Part shown: positions 47,291-60,239 of the stretch, piece by piece
Layout of the letters: each line of letters starts with the position of its first letter
How positions within the stretch are numbered: position 1 is the first letter of the stretch
Source of the DNA: Aquatica leii
Taxonomy: Eukaryota; Arthropoda; Insecta; Coleoptera; Lampyridae
Reading direction: 5' to 3'
Assembly: GCA_035610365.1 (NCBI GenBank)
Contig: CM069433.1
Span: 134,062,545-134,126,544 of the forward strand
DNA: 64,000 nt
Translations under genes and position numbers: made by a program
Notes under the pieces: model-generated
Seen by the model: only the letters and a program-made list of their open reading frames with translations
What the model was told of the DNA's origin: nothing
Database searches by the model: none

Positions 47291-50200
47291 GTATGTACTT
47301 ATAACTTAAAAACGATGGTTTAGCTGATACATTACATTTGCTAAAAATGTTCAGGGTGTCGATTGTAATGCCAATTACTTTTCTTGACTTTGTAAGAAAA
47401 TTAAGATTGTTTGTTACTATTCAGTCTCTTTGCACGTTAGTAGTTAATATTGTTGAGCTATGCTAATTTGAAAGCTATTTATTAGCTTTATCTTAGCTTG
47501 ATAAATTGTCAGTTATCTTTATACTTACTATGTACACTTAAGTTTTATACATCAGTAATCTTACATACTTGTATATCAATTAAAGTTATTCTACAGTCAT
47601 ATTACTTTACGTATAACATTTTATTGAAGTTTACTGAGGTCCTTGGTTTGGTTTCTTTAATTTGTTTTGTCAATATGTATATCTCACCGTCTTTTTAAAT
47701 GCCTAAATAAGACATATGGAAGATTTGTTACGTGATAGTATTAATGCATTTTCTTATTTCTTAATTTGACGAAAATTGCTAGTACCGTACTGTAAGCGAG
47801 TACGTTTAGGCAGTTTATTTATGTGATCATTTCGTTTCTGACGCTCGCTACGAGTCAGTTATGTGTAGGGACAGTATGGTGGTTGCCGCCATTGGTTTAT
47901 CTTGCTAATTTTAAGTAATTTTAGCAAATTGGGATAGGTTCGAAGTATTCCTTTTATTCTCACCATTACAGGAAATAAAATCGTTGTTAGACAAATGAAA
48001 TTCCGGTGTAACAATAAAAGTTGTGGATATAATTAGCTGTCGATAAGCGGCATAGTCCTTCATCTTGTTTGCTTATCTTACGTTTTCAGCTTTGTTAATT
48101 GTACATTAATTGCCTTAAGCCTTATGTTATGTTAATTGTACATTTTGTTATGTACATACACCTTCAACTTTATTAACTGCTTTCCTACATTTCTTTGAGT
48201 AAACCTACAACTAATTTTACTGTGTTTAAGATTGTCTATTAATATTTTACTTTTTTTCGAGTATAATGACCTAGCTTTAAGCATAAATCGTAATTCTGTA
48301 TATCTTGTTTACGTTGTACCGAACCGCGTATCCTTGGTATATTGTTCACTACGTATTCACGGCTGGCGCAAGCCATCTAAGTCGGCAAACCTCTGCTTTA
48401 TTGTTTATGCAAAGAATATACAACTTTTTTTATTATAAAGCTATTTGCTTCAATTAATTTATTTTATGTGTTCATATGTATCCTTGGCGTTTTCGAACCT
48501 GGCATTTTCTACGCGTACCTAAGAGTGGCGCCTATTTTTTTTCAATAGCATTCTCAACCACGCCCATTTCCGAACATCTCTGCTAGCCGTAGTGTCGTGG
48601 TTGTATCCGCTAGAAAAAAAGGTTGTTAATAGTTTTATATAAGGTCGGCAAATTCTGAACTTTTTTAAGCTTATGAGAAAAACAAAATTCTGTTTTTCTT
48701 TTGTAAAAAGCCTTACATTTTCCGTCTTTAATATTCTTCATACGAACCTTCATGTTATGTAAACTGCATCTGGTCAAAATTTTTTTCTAATTGCTCACAC
48801 TAACTAATTTTCAGTACATATATTTGCACGACTTTTTTAAATTTAACTCTGTATAAAATCGAGATGCGGTGTTTTAACATTAGTTATAACAAGTAATTAT
48901 TAAATTAAAATTATTTATATATACAGCTTTTGTACAAGTTTAAGTATTTTGAAAACAAATTTTAGCTTAAACTTACGTTGTTTTTATAAACTTTGGCTTA
49001 AATGATTATTTATGATTAACCCGTAGACATTTAATTTACGTTTAAATTACAAGAAAACAACTAATTTGAAATGAGAAAAACAAAATTATATGTGTATGTT
49101 CAAACAAACTAGTAAATGTCATTTCAGATGAAATGTGTGGCAGAGTTTTGAAGGTTTTATTACAGACATGGGAAACATTTCATTACTTTGTAGTTCAGCA
49201 TCGGTTAAAGTTTTACCGAGTTTTTTTGACATATGAGTTTTGATTTTTCAACATTTGTTCTAATTTCTTACAACGCCGTTCGTTTTTAAAATAGAACATA
49301 CAATTATTATTCCTTTCCTTTGTTTGTAATAAAAGTGACTACATTTTTTTGGGTTTAAGTAATTAAATTAGCACAAAACCACAGTTCGCAACCTCAGCAG
49401 TCGAACATGTCAGTCTTAATATTAGAGTTAGTAGAATTTAAATTAACTGAAATCGACGAATATTTTATCCCAAGGGTTTTCTACATTTAAAGTTACCCCA
49501 CACACATCGCTAAGGCAATTTGATTTTGCTGTGGCGAACTGTAGAGAAGAATATTAAATAGCCCGCTTCATGTCAAATAGAATTTTTAAATAATTTCAAT
49601 TTCGATGTGCACGTCAAGTTGTCAATTTGCATAACAAGTGCTGCAAATAAATTCAATACCAATATGATTTTCTCAACCAAGCAAATATTTTCTTGGAGTT
49701 ATACCAATAACGATATCGTCCTAAGTTGTTTCGTATAAATATTGCCGATGTTGCGGCTTGCGTTTCTTTATTCTACTTGTTCTTGTTCCTACTTTAGATT
49801 TATATTATCTCAAGAAATAAATTTTATACCAGTTGAAATATTTTATACAATCTCATTAACACTGTATATTTCATCAGAGATAATAAATATAGCCTACTGA
49901 AGTTGTAAAACGACGTTACGTAGCATGACAATGACTACACCGGCGACAAATTAATTAAATTCAGATTAAATTTTCTTTTTAAAGGTACTTATAAAACGTG
50001 TGTTTTTGTCAATAATAAATTTAAAAAATCGTAGATTGTTAGGTTTAATGAGCAACGCAAAACCATTTTCTTGGTTATTTCAATCTAATTTAATTCGAAA
50101 AGTGTTTCGACTTCTAGATTTACGATGGACGTATTTTATGGCAATTTTCTAAATACGAGTTTGTCATTATTTGAACTACCTTCATTTTTAAATTAATTAA

Positions 50201-51273
50201 TTTAAAATATTAACAAAATGATTACCGGTAACGAAACAAAATTTATAGGTAATTTATAAATTTAATTAAATTTGCAAACTGTTGCTTTTTGCATTAATTA
50301 ATTTGATATTCTCGCTTTCTACTTTTTACACATGAATTATTAATCTTCAGATATAGAATATTTATTTAATTATTTGGAAAATTTAATTTTCTTTAGAAGT
50401 TTTGAGTTGTATTTTATTGTCGCGTTTTGTTTTCAAAACGGATTTTTCAAACTTTTAATGAATTGGAGTTTAGAATTGTTTGGTTGTATTTTTTTAGAAT
50501 TTTACTGTATCATGCAGCTGCTACTCAAAGTATTATTTAAATTCTGCAAAAGTTTTGCAAAGCCATCTTTAAAATGTAGCATTGAAAAAAAAACAATATA
50601 TTTGACGAATGTTACAACGTTTTATTTTGTTTTTTGCACTTATTTATTAAATTATTGAGCTAACAGACGTTAAAGTTAAGCTCAAGAAAAATTTGTGTAA
50701 AATGTCATACACATCTGCTCGGGCATTCGTTGTTAAAACTTTAAGGGTTACGTGCATATTACAAGTTGTAACAGTGGAAAATTTTCATGTAACACAGTTA
50801 TTTGATTTTCATTGAGTTTGCAATGGTTGCTGTAAGTGACAAGTTTAATTTGTGCGGTATAGGTAGGTTGTAATTGCGGAAAAGGCCGTTTTAGGAAAAT
50901 CGAAACGAAAATGCTAATTTTCTCTTTCAATTATTGTACTAATTAAGGTGCTAAATGTTTCTAGTAAATCTTTTCAATAGAATTAATCTAAACAATTACC
51001 TTTTACGATTATTTTGTATAAAATTTAATTAAAGCTTTCTATATAATGGTGAGCATTTATTTTTTTATGCATTAGATTGATTTATATATACAAAATGCAT
51101 TTTTAACTAAATAAATCTGCAATAATATATGTCATTTGTTGTTAAATGAAGATTATTATATATTACACGTATTAATAAAAAAATTAAAATAAAAATATGC
51201 AGGGCATCATTGTATATTTAAACAGTACAAGCATTTGTTTATCTTTACGATATAATTATAATATACATATATA
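47291..51273. other. Long non-coding stretch
   Basis: I see no supported gene. The region from 48480 to 48620 is richer in GC than its surroundings but has no open frame or family match. Frames at 48232-48438, 50374-50658 and 50748-50930 have no recognisable features. Confidence 0.4.
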
Positions 51274-51297
51274 CTCTTCTTCTTCTTCTTCTTCTTT
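51274..51297 (+). repeat. (CTT)n microsatellite at a LINE 3' end
   Basis: About seven CTT units. In the sense of the LINE next to it (minus strand) this is a (GAA)n tail directly after the element's last recognisable sequence. Confidence 0.75.
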
Positions 51298-52350
51298 GTT
51301 CAGACGTTTAGCCATTTTGGGATGTAGTCCTCCCCCATATTTTTTCATGTATTCCGGTCCGTGGCTTATCATTTTCAATACTTCCATGCTGTATTTACTA
51401 TATCGTCCCTTCACCTTGCCTTTTGTCGAATTATGCTTCGTTCGCCTGTTCTAGGCTTTCAATTTGATATTCTTGCAGACAATTTATCTCCTCCTTTCCT
51501 TCTAAGCCTGTGTTATCTCTTATCGTGTATTCCTTATTTTATCTTTTAAGCTAATGCTCAACATTTTTCTTTCCGTGTGTCGTTACTTTTAATTTATGCA
51601 TTATTTTCTTAGTGAAGACCATAGGCTCAAGTCTATATGTTAATACTGGAAGCACGCAGGTACTAAAAACTTTGGCTGTAGCTTTCGTGTTGTATTTATG
51701 GCATTTTAAAATATAAACTAGTTTTACAAACGCTAATCAACACATTTTTATCCTTCTGCCAATTTCTGCTTGTTGATTTTCTTTTCCTACTTTTAGATTC
51801 TGGCCCAGAAATACGAATAATGTTACGTTTTAAAATTTTTTACCTTCAATTTCTATATTTTTTTTCTATAGGTGTATTAGACATTATCCTTGTTTTATTT
51901 GTGTTCATGTTTAGGACCACTTTTTTAATTGTACATTTAATTGTGAGATCATAAATTTTAGCACGGTTACGTCTTTGGCAAATAACTATACGTCAGTATA
52001 TCTTAATTCTGTCAGATAATTTCCGTCGACATTAATTCCTTTTCTTCTCCAGTCTAGTTTTTTAGAAACATTATCTAAGGCTATGGTAAATAATTTCTGG
52101 GGTAAAGGAATCCCTGGTTGCACCTCCCTTTCCAGTTTAATTTAGTTAGTCAATCCCTTTACTTCAACATAAAGTGTCGCTTTATGGTATATATTTTTTA
52201 ATTAAGTAAGTATACCTAGAATTAATTCAACAATCATCCAAGGCTTCAAAAACAGCTTTCAGTTCCACAGTGTCAAACGAATTTTTGTAATCTATGAAGG
52301 CCATTACTAGTGGTATATTATATTCTTGGCATCTTTTAATTATTTAGTTC
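51298..52350 (-). pseudogene. RTE-type LINE reverse transcriptase, 3' part
   Basis: Minus-strand blocks in order: AFIDYKNSFDTVELKAVFEA (first catalytic Asp kept), VQPGIPLPQKLFTIALDNV (G..QGDPLSP block, degraded), LDWRRKGINVDGNYLTELRY, LFAKDVTVLK (the catalytic block, degraded), VFSTCVLPVLTY with LEPMVFTKK and HKLKVT, and IRNTRLRDNTGLEG-like. The order is the same as in the 35.8-kb LINE and the sequence is related, but they are distinct copies. It starts abruptly at 52350 (5' truncation, as expected of LINEs) and ends in a GAA tail. Confidence 0.8.
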
Positions 52351-53317
52351 TTGCATAGTTATTTTTAATACCTCTTCGGAGCCTACGTTCATAATAATGT
52401 TATACGAATGATTATCATTAAGAAGAATCTTACTAATGCGCAAACGTTAAATTACTAAATAAATAAAACTATGAAATTTTAAAAATATGTTTTAATGAAA
52501 TAATAATAAATAACTAAAGAAATTTTAATATGAGAAAGAAAATAAGAAAAACATTTTTTTTTAATTATTAAATTAAAATGAAATGCTTATGAAATGATGA
52601 AGATTTTCTATTTCAGTTCTATAATTTACTGCATTAGGATTTTTTTTTATTTCTATCAACTTATAAATTAGTCTTTTTTTAAAATTTTTTTCTCTATGTA
52701 AGATTTTTGGTGAGTTAAAGTTGAAATTGTGGAATGATCAAAGAGAACAGTTTTAGGATAATGTTGTGTATCTTTTTTATTACGTTTCTATGTTGGTTTA
52801 GCCAATTTTTCAAGTATTGCTTAGTTTGACTAATATAATTACAATTGCAATTTAGGCAATTCAATTCATATACAACATTAGAATCATAAAAAAAAATTTA
52901 GTTTTGTCTTTTAGGTTTTTGAACACGTTTTCTAAAAGTAGAATGATTTTTGAAAGCAACAACAAAATTGTATTTATTTAATTCTTTTTCTAAAGTATAA
53001 CATAAATTAAGTATAAATGGTAATGATACAAATTTGTTTTTTTCTTGATTATTATTAATAATGTTTTCTTTTTTTTTTAGATTAATAGTTGGTGAAAAAT
53101 TGGCTGAATTTGAGCTTCTATTATTTTTAATTTTATGTTTTAAAATTTCTATTCTTTTTTAATATTAGTTTTTATGACATGTTGAGGAAAACTATTTTGG
53201 ATTAAAATATTTTTAATTATATTAATATTTTCAAAGTGAAATATAGGTGAAGATAACATGATTCCTCTGTTAATTAAATTATTAATTATACTTTCCTATA
53301 TTTAATGGAATTAAATG

Positions 53318-54285
53318 ACCGGTGTGAAGTTAGCCACGGATCTAGCAATAGAAATTTGTTTTGAATTTAATGCCAATATAAAGCCTTTAAACATTTCGAA
53401 ATGAAAGTTATAATATAAATGTAAGCTACAAACATGAGTTAATATATTTATAAATAATTTTTATTAAAAATAATAAAAACAATTTCAATAAACATGTATT
53501 TAAACATGTAATTGTAAAAGTGCGATTTTTACAAACATAGTTATTTTACGTCGAACAAACGCAATTTTCACAAAGATACTCAGCGTTACTGCAACTTCGA
53601 CGTAAAATAACTTTTTTTTAAGAAATGACCACATCGTAATTTTTTAATATGTTATTAATAATTGTTTAATCTAATTATAAACAAGTTTGCAGAAAAATCA
53701 GAAATGACTATTTTTGTGAAAATTTAGCTTTTTATGCACGACTCGAACTGGAATAGCGCAGTTACGCGTTTCACATAAAATAACTTTTTTTAAGAAATAA
53801 CCACATCGTAATTTTTTAATATGTTGTTAATAAGTGTTCAATCTAATTATAAACAAATTTGCAGAAAAATCAAAAATGACTATCTATGTGAAAATTGCGT
53901 TTGTTTTGCGGGAATGTAAGCGAAGCGTTGCTGCAACTTCGACGTAAAATAACTTTTTTTTAAGAAATGACCACATCGTAATTTTTTAATATGTTGTTAA
54001 TTATTATTTAATCTAACCATAAACGATTTTTCAAAGAAATCAAAAATGACAATGTTTGTAAAAATCGCACTTTTACAATTACATGTTTAAATACATGTTT
54101 AAATACATGTTTATTGAAATTGTTTTTATTTTTTTTAATAAAAATTATTTATAAATATATATAACTCATGTTTGATGCTTACATTTATATTATAACTTTC
54201 ATTTCGAAATGTTTAAAGGCTTTATATTGGCATTAAATTCAAAACAAATTTCTATGGCTAGATCCGTGGCTAACTTCACACCGGT
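53318..54285. mobile_element. 968-bp MITE with ~225-bp terminal inverted repeats
   Basis: The ends ACCGGTGTGAAGTTAGCC and its complement are exact, and inverted similarity continues for about 225 bp on each side (53318-53540, 54060-54285). AATTAAATG precedes it and AATTAAATA follows it: an 8-bp perfect or 9-bp near-perfect target duplication, as for hAT or Mutator-type elements. It sits inside the Penelope relic, splitting its coding sense. No protein is encoded. The core is a tandem array. Confidence 0.88.
53575..54055 (+). repeat. Three tandem ~170-bp units inside the MITE
   Basis: TAAAATAACTTTTTTTAAGA, CCACATCGTAATTTTTTAAT and TATGTTRTTAATAAT recur in order with starts near 53601, 53774 and 53943, spacing 169-173 bp. 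Each unit ends near AAAATCARAAATGAC. Confidence 0.85.
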
Positions 54286-55501
54286 AATTAAATAAATTAA
54301 AATTGATGTATCTACTAGTTTTCCTGTACCAATTTATTTAAATTTCTAATAAGTGTCATTCTAAAAAAATTATTGATTTGTAACTATTTTCATGTCTATA
54401 GTAAATTTTAGTCTTGGAGGAATACTTTTAAAGTTATTAAAGATTAAATTTATATTATTTTCATTAGTTGCAATTAGAATGTCATCTATATATCTTTGAT
54501 ATAACGTAATGTCGTCATTTTTTTTTAAAGTTCTTTTTCTAAATTTTGTAAAACTAAATTAGCTATTGTACTAGCCAAAGGTTGTCCCATAGCAATTCAA
54601 AATTTTTGTTTACAAATTTTATTGTTAAATGTAAAGAAAGTTGAATTAAGAATGAATTCTAGTGCTTTGATAAATTCATTTAAAAGTAAATTTATAAAAG
54701 TTTGATTTCGTTCCAATAATTTTTAATAGTATTTATTGCTACATCTGTGGGTACGTAGGTAACTTAGGTAATCCATATAATATAGGTAGTAAACCATTGT
54801 GTGAAATTGAATTTGTATAAGTATTTTGTTCTATGTAATTTAAGTTAATCCATTTTTTTAAAATTTGATTATCAAAATTATGAATGTTTATAATTAGGTT
54901 TTTTTCTATTTAAATATATGTGTCTTTATCATTTAATAAATTTAAAATTTTTAGATCGTAGTCATTTTTATTTATAATCGCTGTTTTTTGAGTGTTGTCT
55001 GCTTAAGTAACAATTATTTTATTATTATTTTTATAAAAACTTTTGTATTTTTTAATTTTTTTTTAAAACACTGTTAATTTGTTTGATCGGTTTTAAAATT
55101 TTTATTTATTTTTGTGTTTACTAAATATTATTGATGGAAGATCTAATCGAATTTTGAGTTTCTGATTCTAATGTGTCAATTAAATTCTCTACATTAGCAA
55201 TAATATTTTCGTAAGGAATGTCATGTTTCTGCCGGCAGTTAGAAAGTTTAAACGTGTTCGTTAGTGCCTGTATTTTTTAATTTTGTAACTGTTATTCCTG
55301 TGAAAGAAAGAGAATATAGATCCAACACAAAGCGACAAGGAGATTTGTGAGTTAACATCTAATTTGAATACCGACATGTCGCAATTAAATCGAACGCGGC
55401 AGAATTTGTGCCGATTTCTCTAAAACAAACGACGGCTTGTTTGTGACAGTTTTTTTCTTCACAATGTGTAACAAGTTTAAAAATACAAACGCCGAAGTAT
55501 A

Positions 55502-55904
55502 GGCGAAACCTATACAAATATAATTTATACAAAGTACAGGATAAACCTTTTTTTTTAAACTGTAGTTCATAATTTATTATTCTTTGTACAGTATAACTTA
55601 GTAAACGATATTTAATACAGAGTAGTTTTATTAAAAACTTGAGAATCTGCTGCCATCGTTATTTTCTTTTTCTTTACTTGTGCCATTGCCTAATTCTAAT
55701 GTCGATAGGAGTTCTGGGTTGATCCTAACCTTCTCCATGGTCGGTTGTTTAACCCAGTGGCGCCTCCCGGAAATTTAATTTATTTTATTTTATTTAATCG
55801 GAAATCGGTACTCACCCTACTCTCGATGTTTGCTAGTCGTGGATAGAGGCCAGGAGACGACATTAGAGTTAGTTGGCCGTTTATAGTTCAGCAATTGTGT
55901 TACA
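55502..55904 (+). repeat. 5' LTR of the Ty3/gypsy element, left part missing
   Basis: From 55502 to about 55827 it matches 60674-60988 closely (for example TATACAAAGTACAGG, GTACAGTATAACTTAGTAAA, GACTGAGTTCTGGGTTGATC-like words). It continues uniquely to TTACA at 55904. The first ~175 bp of the LTR, as judged from the 3' copy, are absent and the upstream DNA is unrelated. Confidence 0.75.
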
Positions 55905-55907
55905 AAA

Positions 55908-55925
55908 TGGCGCCCAACGTGGGGC
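55908..55925 (+). promoter_or_regulatory. Primer-binding site
   Basis: TGGCGCCCAACGTGGGGC lies 3 nt after the LTR end, as expected for a tRNA-primed LTR element. TGGCGCC fits a tRNA ending GGCGCCA such as tRNA-Lys. Confidence 0.8.
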
Positions 55926-56029
55926 AAGCGTGATAAGTTAAGCAGCTTCTGGAAAAAGTTTTTGATAAAACGTCGTATTTTTAGAATAAGTAGATAGTAA
56001 GTTTAGATTAGTTATTGGTTAGCGTGGGA

Positions 56030-57330
56030 ATGGCTTCTGAAAGTAAGATAGAGATAAACAGACTATCACAGGACGAGTTGAAGTATCGGATACGTGGATT
56101 TGAAAATGTCGGGACAGTGGCGGACATACGTTCTGCGTTACGAGGGTTGTTTAAGACAGAGAAGTCCGATGTTTCTTTTCCGTGTCCAGAGTATCCAGTG
56201 TCATTCGCTGATGATGTTAAGGCATTAGAGGGAAAGTTAGTAGAACTGTCAGATTTAATTAGTGGGTTAACTGTAAGAACAGCTCCTTTGATTTCAAAGA
56301 AATTCGTTTCCAAGTTTCAGCATGTTCTGGGACGCTGTCAACGTTCAAAGCCTGATACTCCGGAAGAGAGGCAAAAGGTACAAAGGCTGATACTTGAATT
56401 ATTAAAATTAAACTCGGGTATGACGAACGTTTTAAGCATATAAAGCGCAGTAGTTTAATTGCAGTCACGGCTCCCGTAGATGTGAGTAAAGTAGCAGACG
56501 AAACACGTTCAGATTCTCAGGACGAGGAGAGTTATTCTTCAGGTGCCGACGAAGTTGCTGAGGAAAATGTTTTAGTTGTAGGTGCAACCAGTTACGTCAA
56601 GGGTATTCCAGGTTATAAGTGGGGTGTACACTTTTCGGGCAGACCTGGTGAATCAATAGGATCTTTTTTAGAGCAAGTAGAGGAACTCAGGATTGCTAGA
56701 GATGTTTCGGCTCACATTTGTTTCGAGATGAGGCATTAATTTGGTATCGCGCAAATCGTTCTAGTTTTACCAACTGGAAGGATCTGTCTATAGCGTTGAC
56801 GTCGGAATTTCAACCACCGAACTACAACGAAGCGCTCTACGACGAGATTACGCGACGCACACAAGGTAAAAATGAGCCTATAGGAGTTTACTTTGCAAAG
56901 ATGGATACATTGTTTAGCAGATTGGACACACCGGTGTCCGAAAATCTGAAAATTAATATCTTGTTGCGTAATGTATTACCATGCTACATCAGGTCTTTGG
57001 CAGAACTGAAATTGTATTGCAAACGTTTAGAATACGCTAAAACGAACGTCGACGGTTTCTTACCTCCAACCAAGAGAACAGTTTCGCTCGAACCAGACTT
57101 GGCGTATGTAGAAACGCAGCTTGCCACAGAAGTGGCAGGAATGTCGTGTGCAGAACAAGAGACAAAAAAGGTTGTTTGTTTGGTGTAAACAGCGAGGTCA
57201 CTACGCTAGGGATTGTCCTCGGAAAGCAAGCGCCGCAAGCAAATGTGTTAGATGCTGGGCAGGGAAGAAACCATCCCGAGGCAACAGTGCTGCTACGTTT
57301 CCGGAAGATCCGTCAATATCTAAAAGGAAC
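56030..57330 (+). pseudogene. Ty3/gypsy gag, frameshifted
   Basis: The ATG at 56030 begins MASESKIEINRLSQDELKYR, an N-terminal gag region with a helical character. The frame breaks near 56415, 56715 and 57175. The middle part has WYRANRSSFTNWKDLSIALT and FQPPNYNEALYDEI, matching the Retrotrans_gag capsid domain. The C-terminal knuckle WCKQRGHYARDCP has lost the first Cys of the CCHC set; CVRC follows. Gag would form the cytoplasmic particle. The frame changes make it non-functional. Confidence 0.85.
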
Positions 57331-60010
57331 AAAACCATATTAGACTATGTGTTAACTCAGGCGGAAAGAGATGAGAAACCGTATCTTACAATAGAAGTAT
57401 TAGGTTTTAAAGTTTGTGGGTTGCTAGATTCTGGTGCCAGACATACGATTATTGGAACTCCCGGATTGGAACTGATGCACCAGTTAGGTTTGAAGTTGTC
57501 TAGGAACCAAACGCCTAGGGTTACTTTGGCAAATGGCAAAACCTGCGGTAGTGTAGGCACTATGCTAGTACCAGTTCAGTTACTAGACAAGGTTGCGGTT
57601 GTCGAGATGATTGTTGTACCAGGTCTATCACATTCATTAATTTTAGGAACAGATTTTTGGAAGCTGTTGTACCTGATTTGCGACGAGGGGTATGGAATTT
57701 CTCTAAAGCCCAACCAAAGACTGAGATTTCATCATTGGAGACAGTAGTCGAACATAATCAGCTGGCCGAACTAAATGATTTGGTTAGGAAACATTTTAAG
57801 CAAGCGGGAAAAGAATTAACATGTACAGATTTGGTCGAAGATGTTATTGAAACGAACTCACCACAAATCAAACAAAGGTATTATCCAGTTTCTCCAGCTG
57901 TACAGAAGTGTATAGATACCGAAGTTGATCAGATGTTGAAAGATGGGATAATTGAAAGGTCGAAGTCTGCGTGGTTGTCACCGATGCTTTTAGTTAAAAA
58001 GAAGGATGGTTCGTATCGTTTTTGCGTCGATTTCAGGAAGTTAAATGCGGTAACAAAACGAGATGCTACCCGCTACCTTACATTATGTCCATATTAGAAC
58101 GTCTACGAGACGCAAAATACATATCCTCTCTTGACATAAAGTCGGCATTATGGCAAGTCCCGGTTGCAGAATCATCAAGAGATTTTCTTTCGTTTACGGT
58201 CCCTGGACGAGGCTTGTTCAGATTTAGAAGGATGCTGTTTGGTTTGCATAACGCCCCGGCTACATGGCAAAGATTAATAGATAAAGTATTAGGCCCAAAG
58301 CTAGAACCATATGTATTTGTCTATTTAGACGACATCATTGTTGTCACACCCACCTTTGAAAAGCATCTTGAAACTCTGCAAGAAGTTTTCAGAAGACTTC
58401 AGAATGCAAATTTGAAACTTTCGGAAGAAAAATGTCAGTTTTGCCGGAAAGAGTTGAAGTACTTGTGATATCTGGTAACAGACCGTAGTATTCATGTTGA
58501 TCCAGACAAAGTGCAGGCTATCTTGGATCTTCCTAATCCAAAGAACGTTAACGAGTTGGTATCGTAAATTCGTACCGAACTATGCATCGCTATTCGAACC
58601 TCTAACACGGTTACTACGGAAGACAGTTAAGTTTATCTGGTCTTCAGATTGCGAAGTTACTTACTAGCAGATAAAGACTTATCTCTTCACCAATACTGAC
58701 ATGTCCAAACTTTAATCTACCTTTTACATTGCAAACCGACGCAAGTGGCTATGGAATAACCGGAGTTCTTACACAAATGGATGCGCAAGGAAATGATGGC
58801 GTGATCTGCTATTTAAGTCGATCCTTGACGAAAGCTGAAAGGATGTATAGCACTACGGAGCGTGAATGATTAGCAGTCATATTGTGCATAGAAAAGTTAA
58901 GACCTTACCTCGAAGGTGCCGAATTCACGGTAGTTACGACTGCAGCAGTACCAATTCACGATAATCCATAGGAAAGGCAAGGAACATGTGGTGCCAGATG
59001 CTCTGTCCAGAGGTATTGCCGATCGTTGACGTATTGGTGGCTGAAGAAAGAATTTTAGAAGATTCCTGGATACAGGCGATGACCAAAAAAGTGCAGAATA
59101 ACCCGAGGCAATATCCTATATGGAGAATAGAAGGAGATAAATTATACAAGAGGGTCAGAGCAAATTTACCAAAAGAAGAATGGGTAGAAGCCGTCCCAAA
59201 GGCTAGACGTGGGAGGATCCTAAAGGAGCATCACGATGAGATACTGGCAGGTCACCTCGGTGTCACCAAAACACTAGCGCATATAATCCGGAAATACTAC
59301 TGGCCTAAAATGAGAAGTGATATAACTCGTTATGTGAGGAATTGTGTAGTTTGCCAGAAATGCAAACCTGAACAAAAGAAGCCAAGTGGTTTTATGATTA
59401 GGCGTAATGTCGTAAACTTACTGTGGCAGATGATATCAGCCAATCTCGTTGGTCTTCTACCAAGAACAAAACAGGGTTACACGAACATCCTAGCGGTAAG
59501 CGACTACCTTAGTAAATTTTAATAATGGAGTGCAGTTCGCTAGTAGCAAGTTTAAATAGATGTGTCAGATGTACTCTGTACAATGTAAAACTACCGCTTT
59601 GTACCATCCTCAAGCCAATCCTATAGAAAGGGTCAATAAGGTGATGAAGACTATGCTAATGGCTTACCTGAAGGATAATCAGCGTGAATGGGACTGTCAT
59701 CTTCCTAGAATCGGTGCTGCGATTCGTACAGCTAAGCATGAGATAACCGGTTATTCAACCTACCGACTGCTCTTTGGCAGAGAACAGGTCCTTAAGGGCA
59801 CAAAATATAAACACAAAGTAGACGTTGAAGAAAACCTTACCTACGTACGAGATGTACAGTTAGAACGAACTGGTGATTTACCGAAGTTATTTGTGGACGT
59901 TCGAACTCGACTCATAAAGGCTTATGAGAAGAATACGCACTACTACGACATCAGACGTAGAGATGTCACATATGATGTTGGTGAACAGGTACCTGGTCTA
60001 ATATACTCCT
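57331..60010 (+). pseudogene. Ty3/gypsy pol: protease, RT, RNase H, integrase
   Basis: Protease: CGLLDSGARHTIIG at 57418, then LILGTDFW. Reverse transcriptase: LKDGIIERSKSAWLSPMLLV, VDFRKLNAVT, a frame change near 58065, SSLDIKSALWQV, and YLDD at 58322. A TGA at 58466 lies before YLVT. RNase H: LQTDASGYGITGVLTQMD and STTEREXLAV (stop inside). Integrase: GHLGVTKTLAHI and CVVCQKCK (HHCC zinc site); the first catalytic block reads ISANLVG with Asn at 59442. The segment up to the second block is deleted, which then reads NNGVQF instead of DNGVQF. HPQANPIERVNKV keeps the Glu. No envelope gene is seen after pol. The element is dead. Confidence 0.88.
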
Positions 60011-60239
60011 AAGTGGGATTAGGCGGCTATAATCTACAATTTAAAAAAAGCATTAGTGGTAGTAACAAACCTTATGCTTACGGTTAGTGAACCGGATATT
60101 TAACACAGGGCAACATCGTACGAGAATTTGAATCCCCAACAACATCGTGGGGAACAACTACCGGGTCCCACCAGCAGTTCCGGAAGTAAACAAGTCGCAG
60201 GACTACCCCTTATCTGCTCGTTCCACCTCGGCCACAGTC

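Larger units (their letters stand above)
52640..55250 (-). pseudogene. Penelope-like element, decayed, interrupted by a MITE
   Basis: From 55250 leftward the minus strand encodes LLNDKDTY, GLPKLPTYPQ (the YGLPK.HK block), YGTTFG/MGQPLAS-like with NLVLQNLEKEL, and LYQRYIDDILIATNENNINL. YIDD at 54492-54481 is the catalytic centre. After the MITE (53318-54285) follow LPFILNLCYTLEKELNKY, NHSTFRKRVQKPK, and VVYELNCLNCNCNYISQTKQ with WLNQHRN, a degraded GIY-YIG endonuclease (VVY for GIY, YIS for YIG). In live elements the reverse transcriptase and GIY-YIG nuclease together drive target-primed integration. Many stops and frame changes show this copy is dead. Confidence 0.8.
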
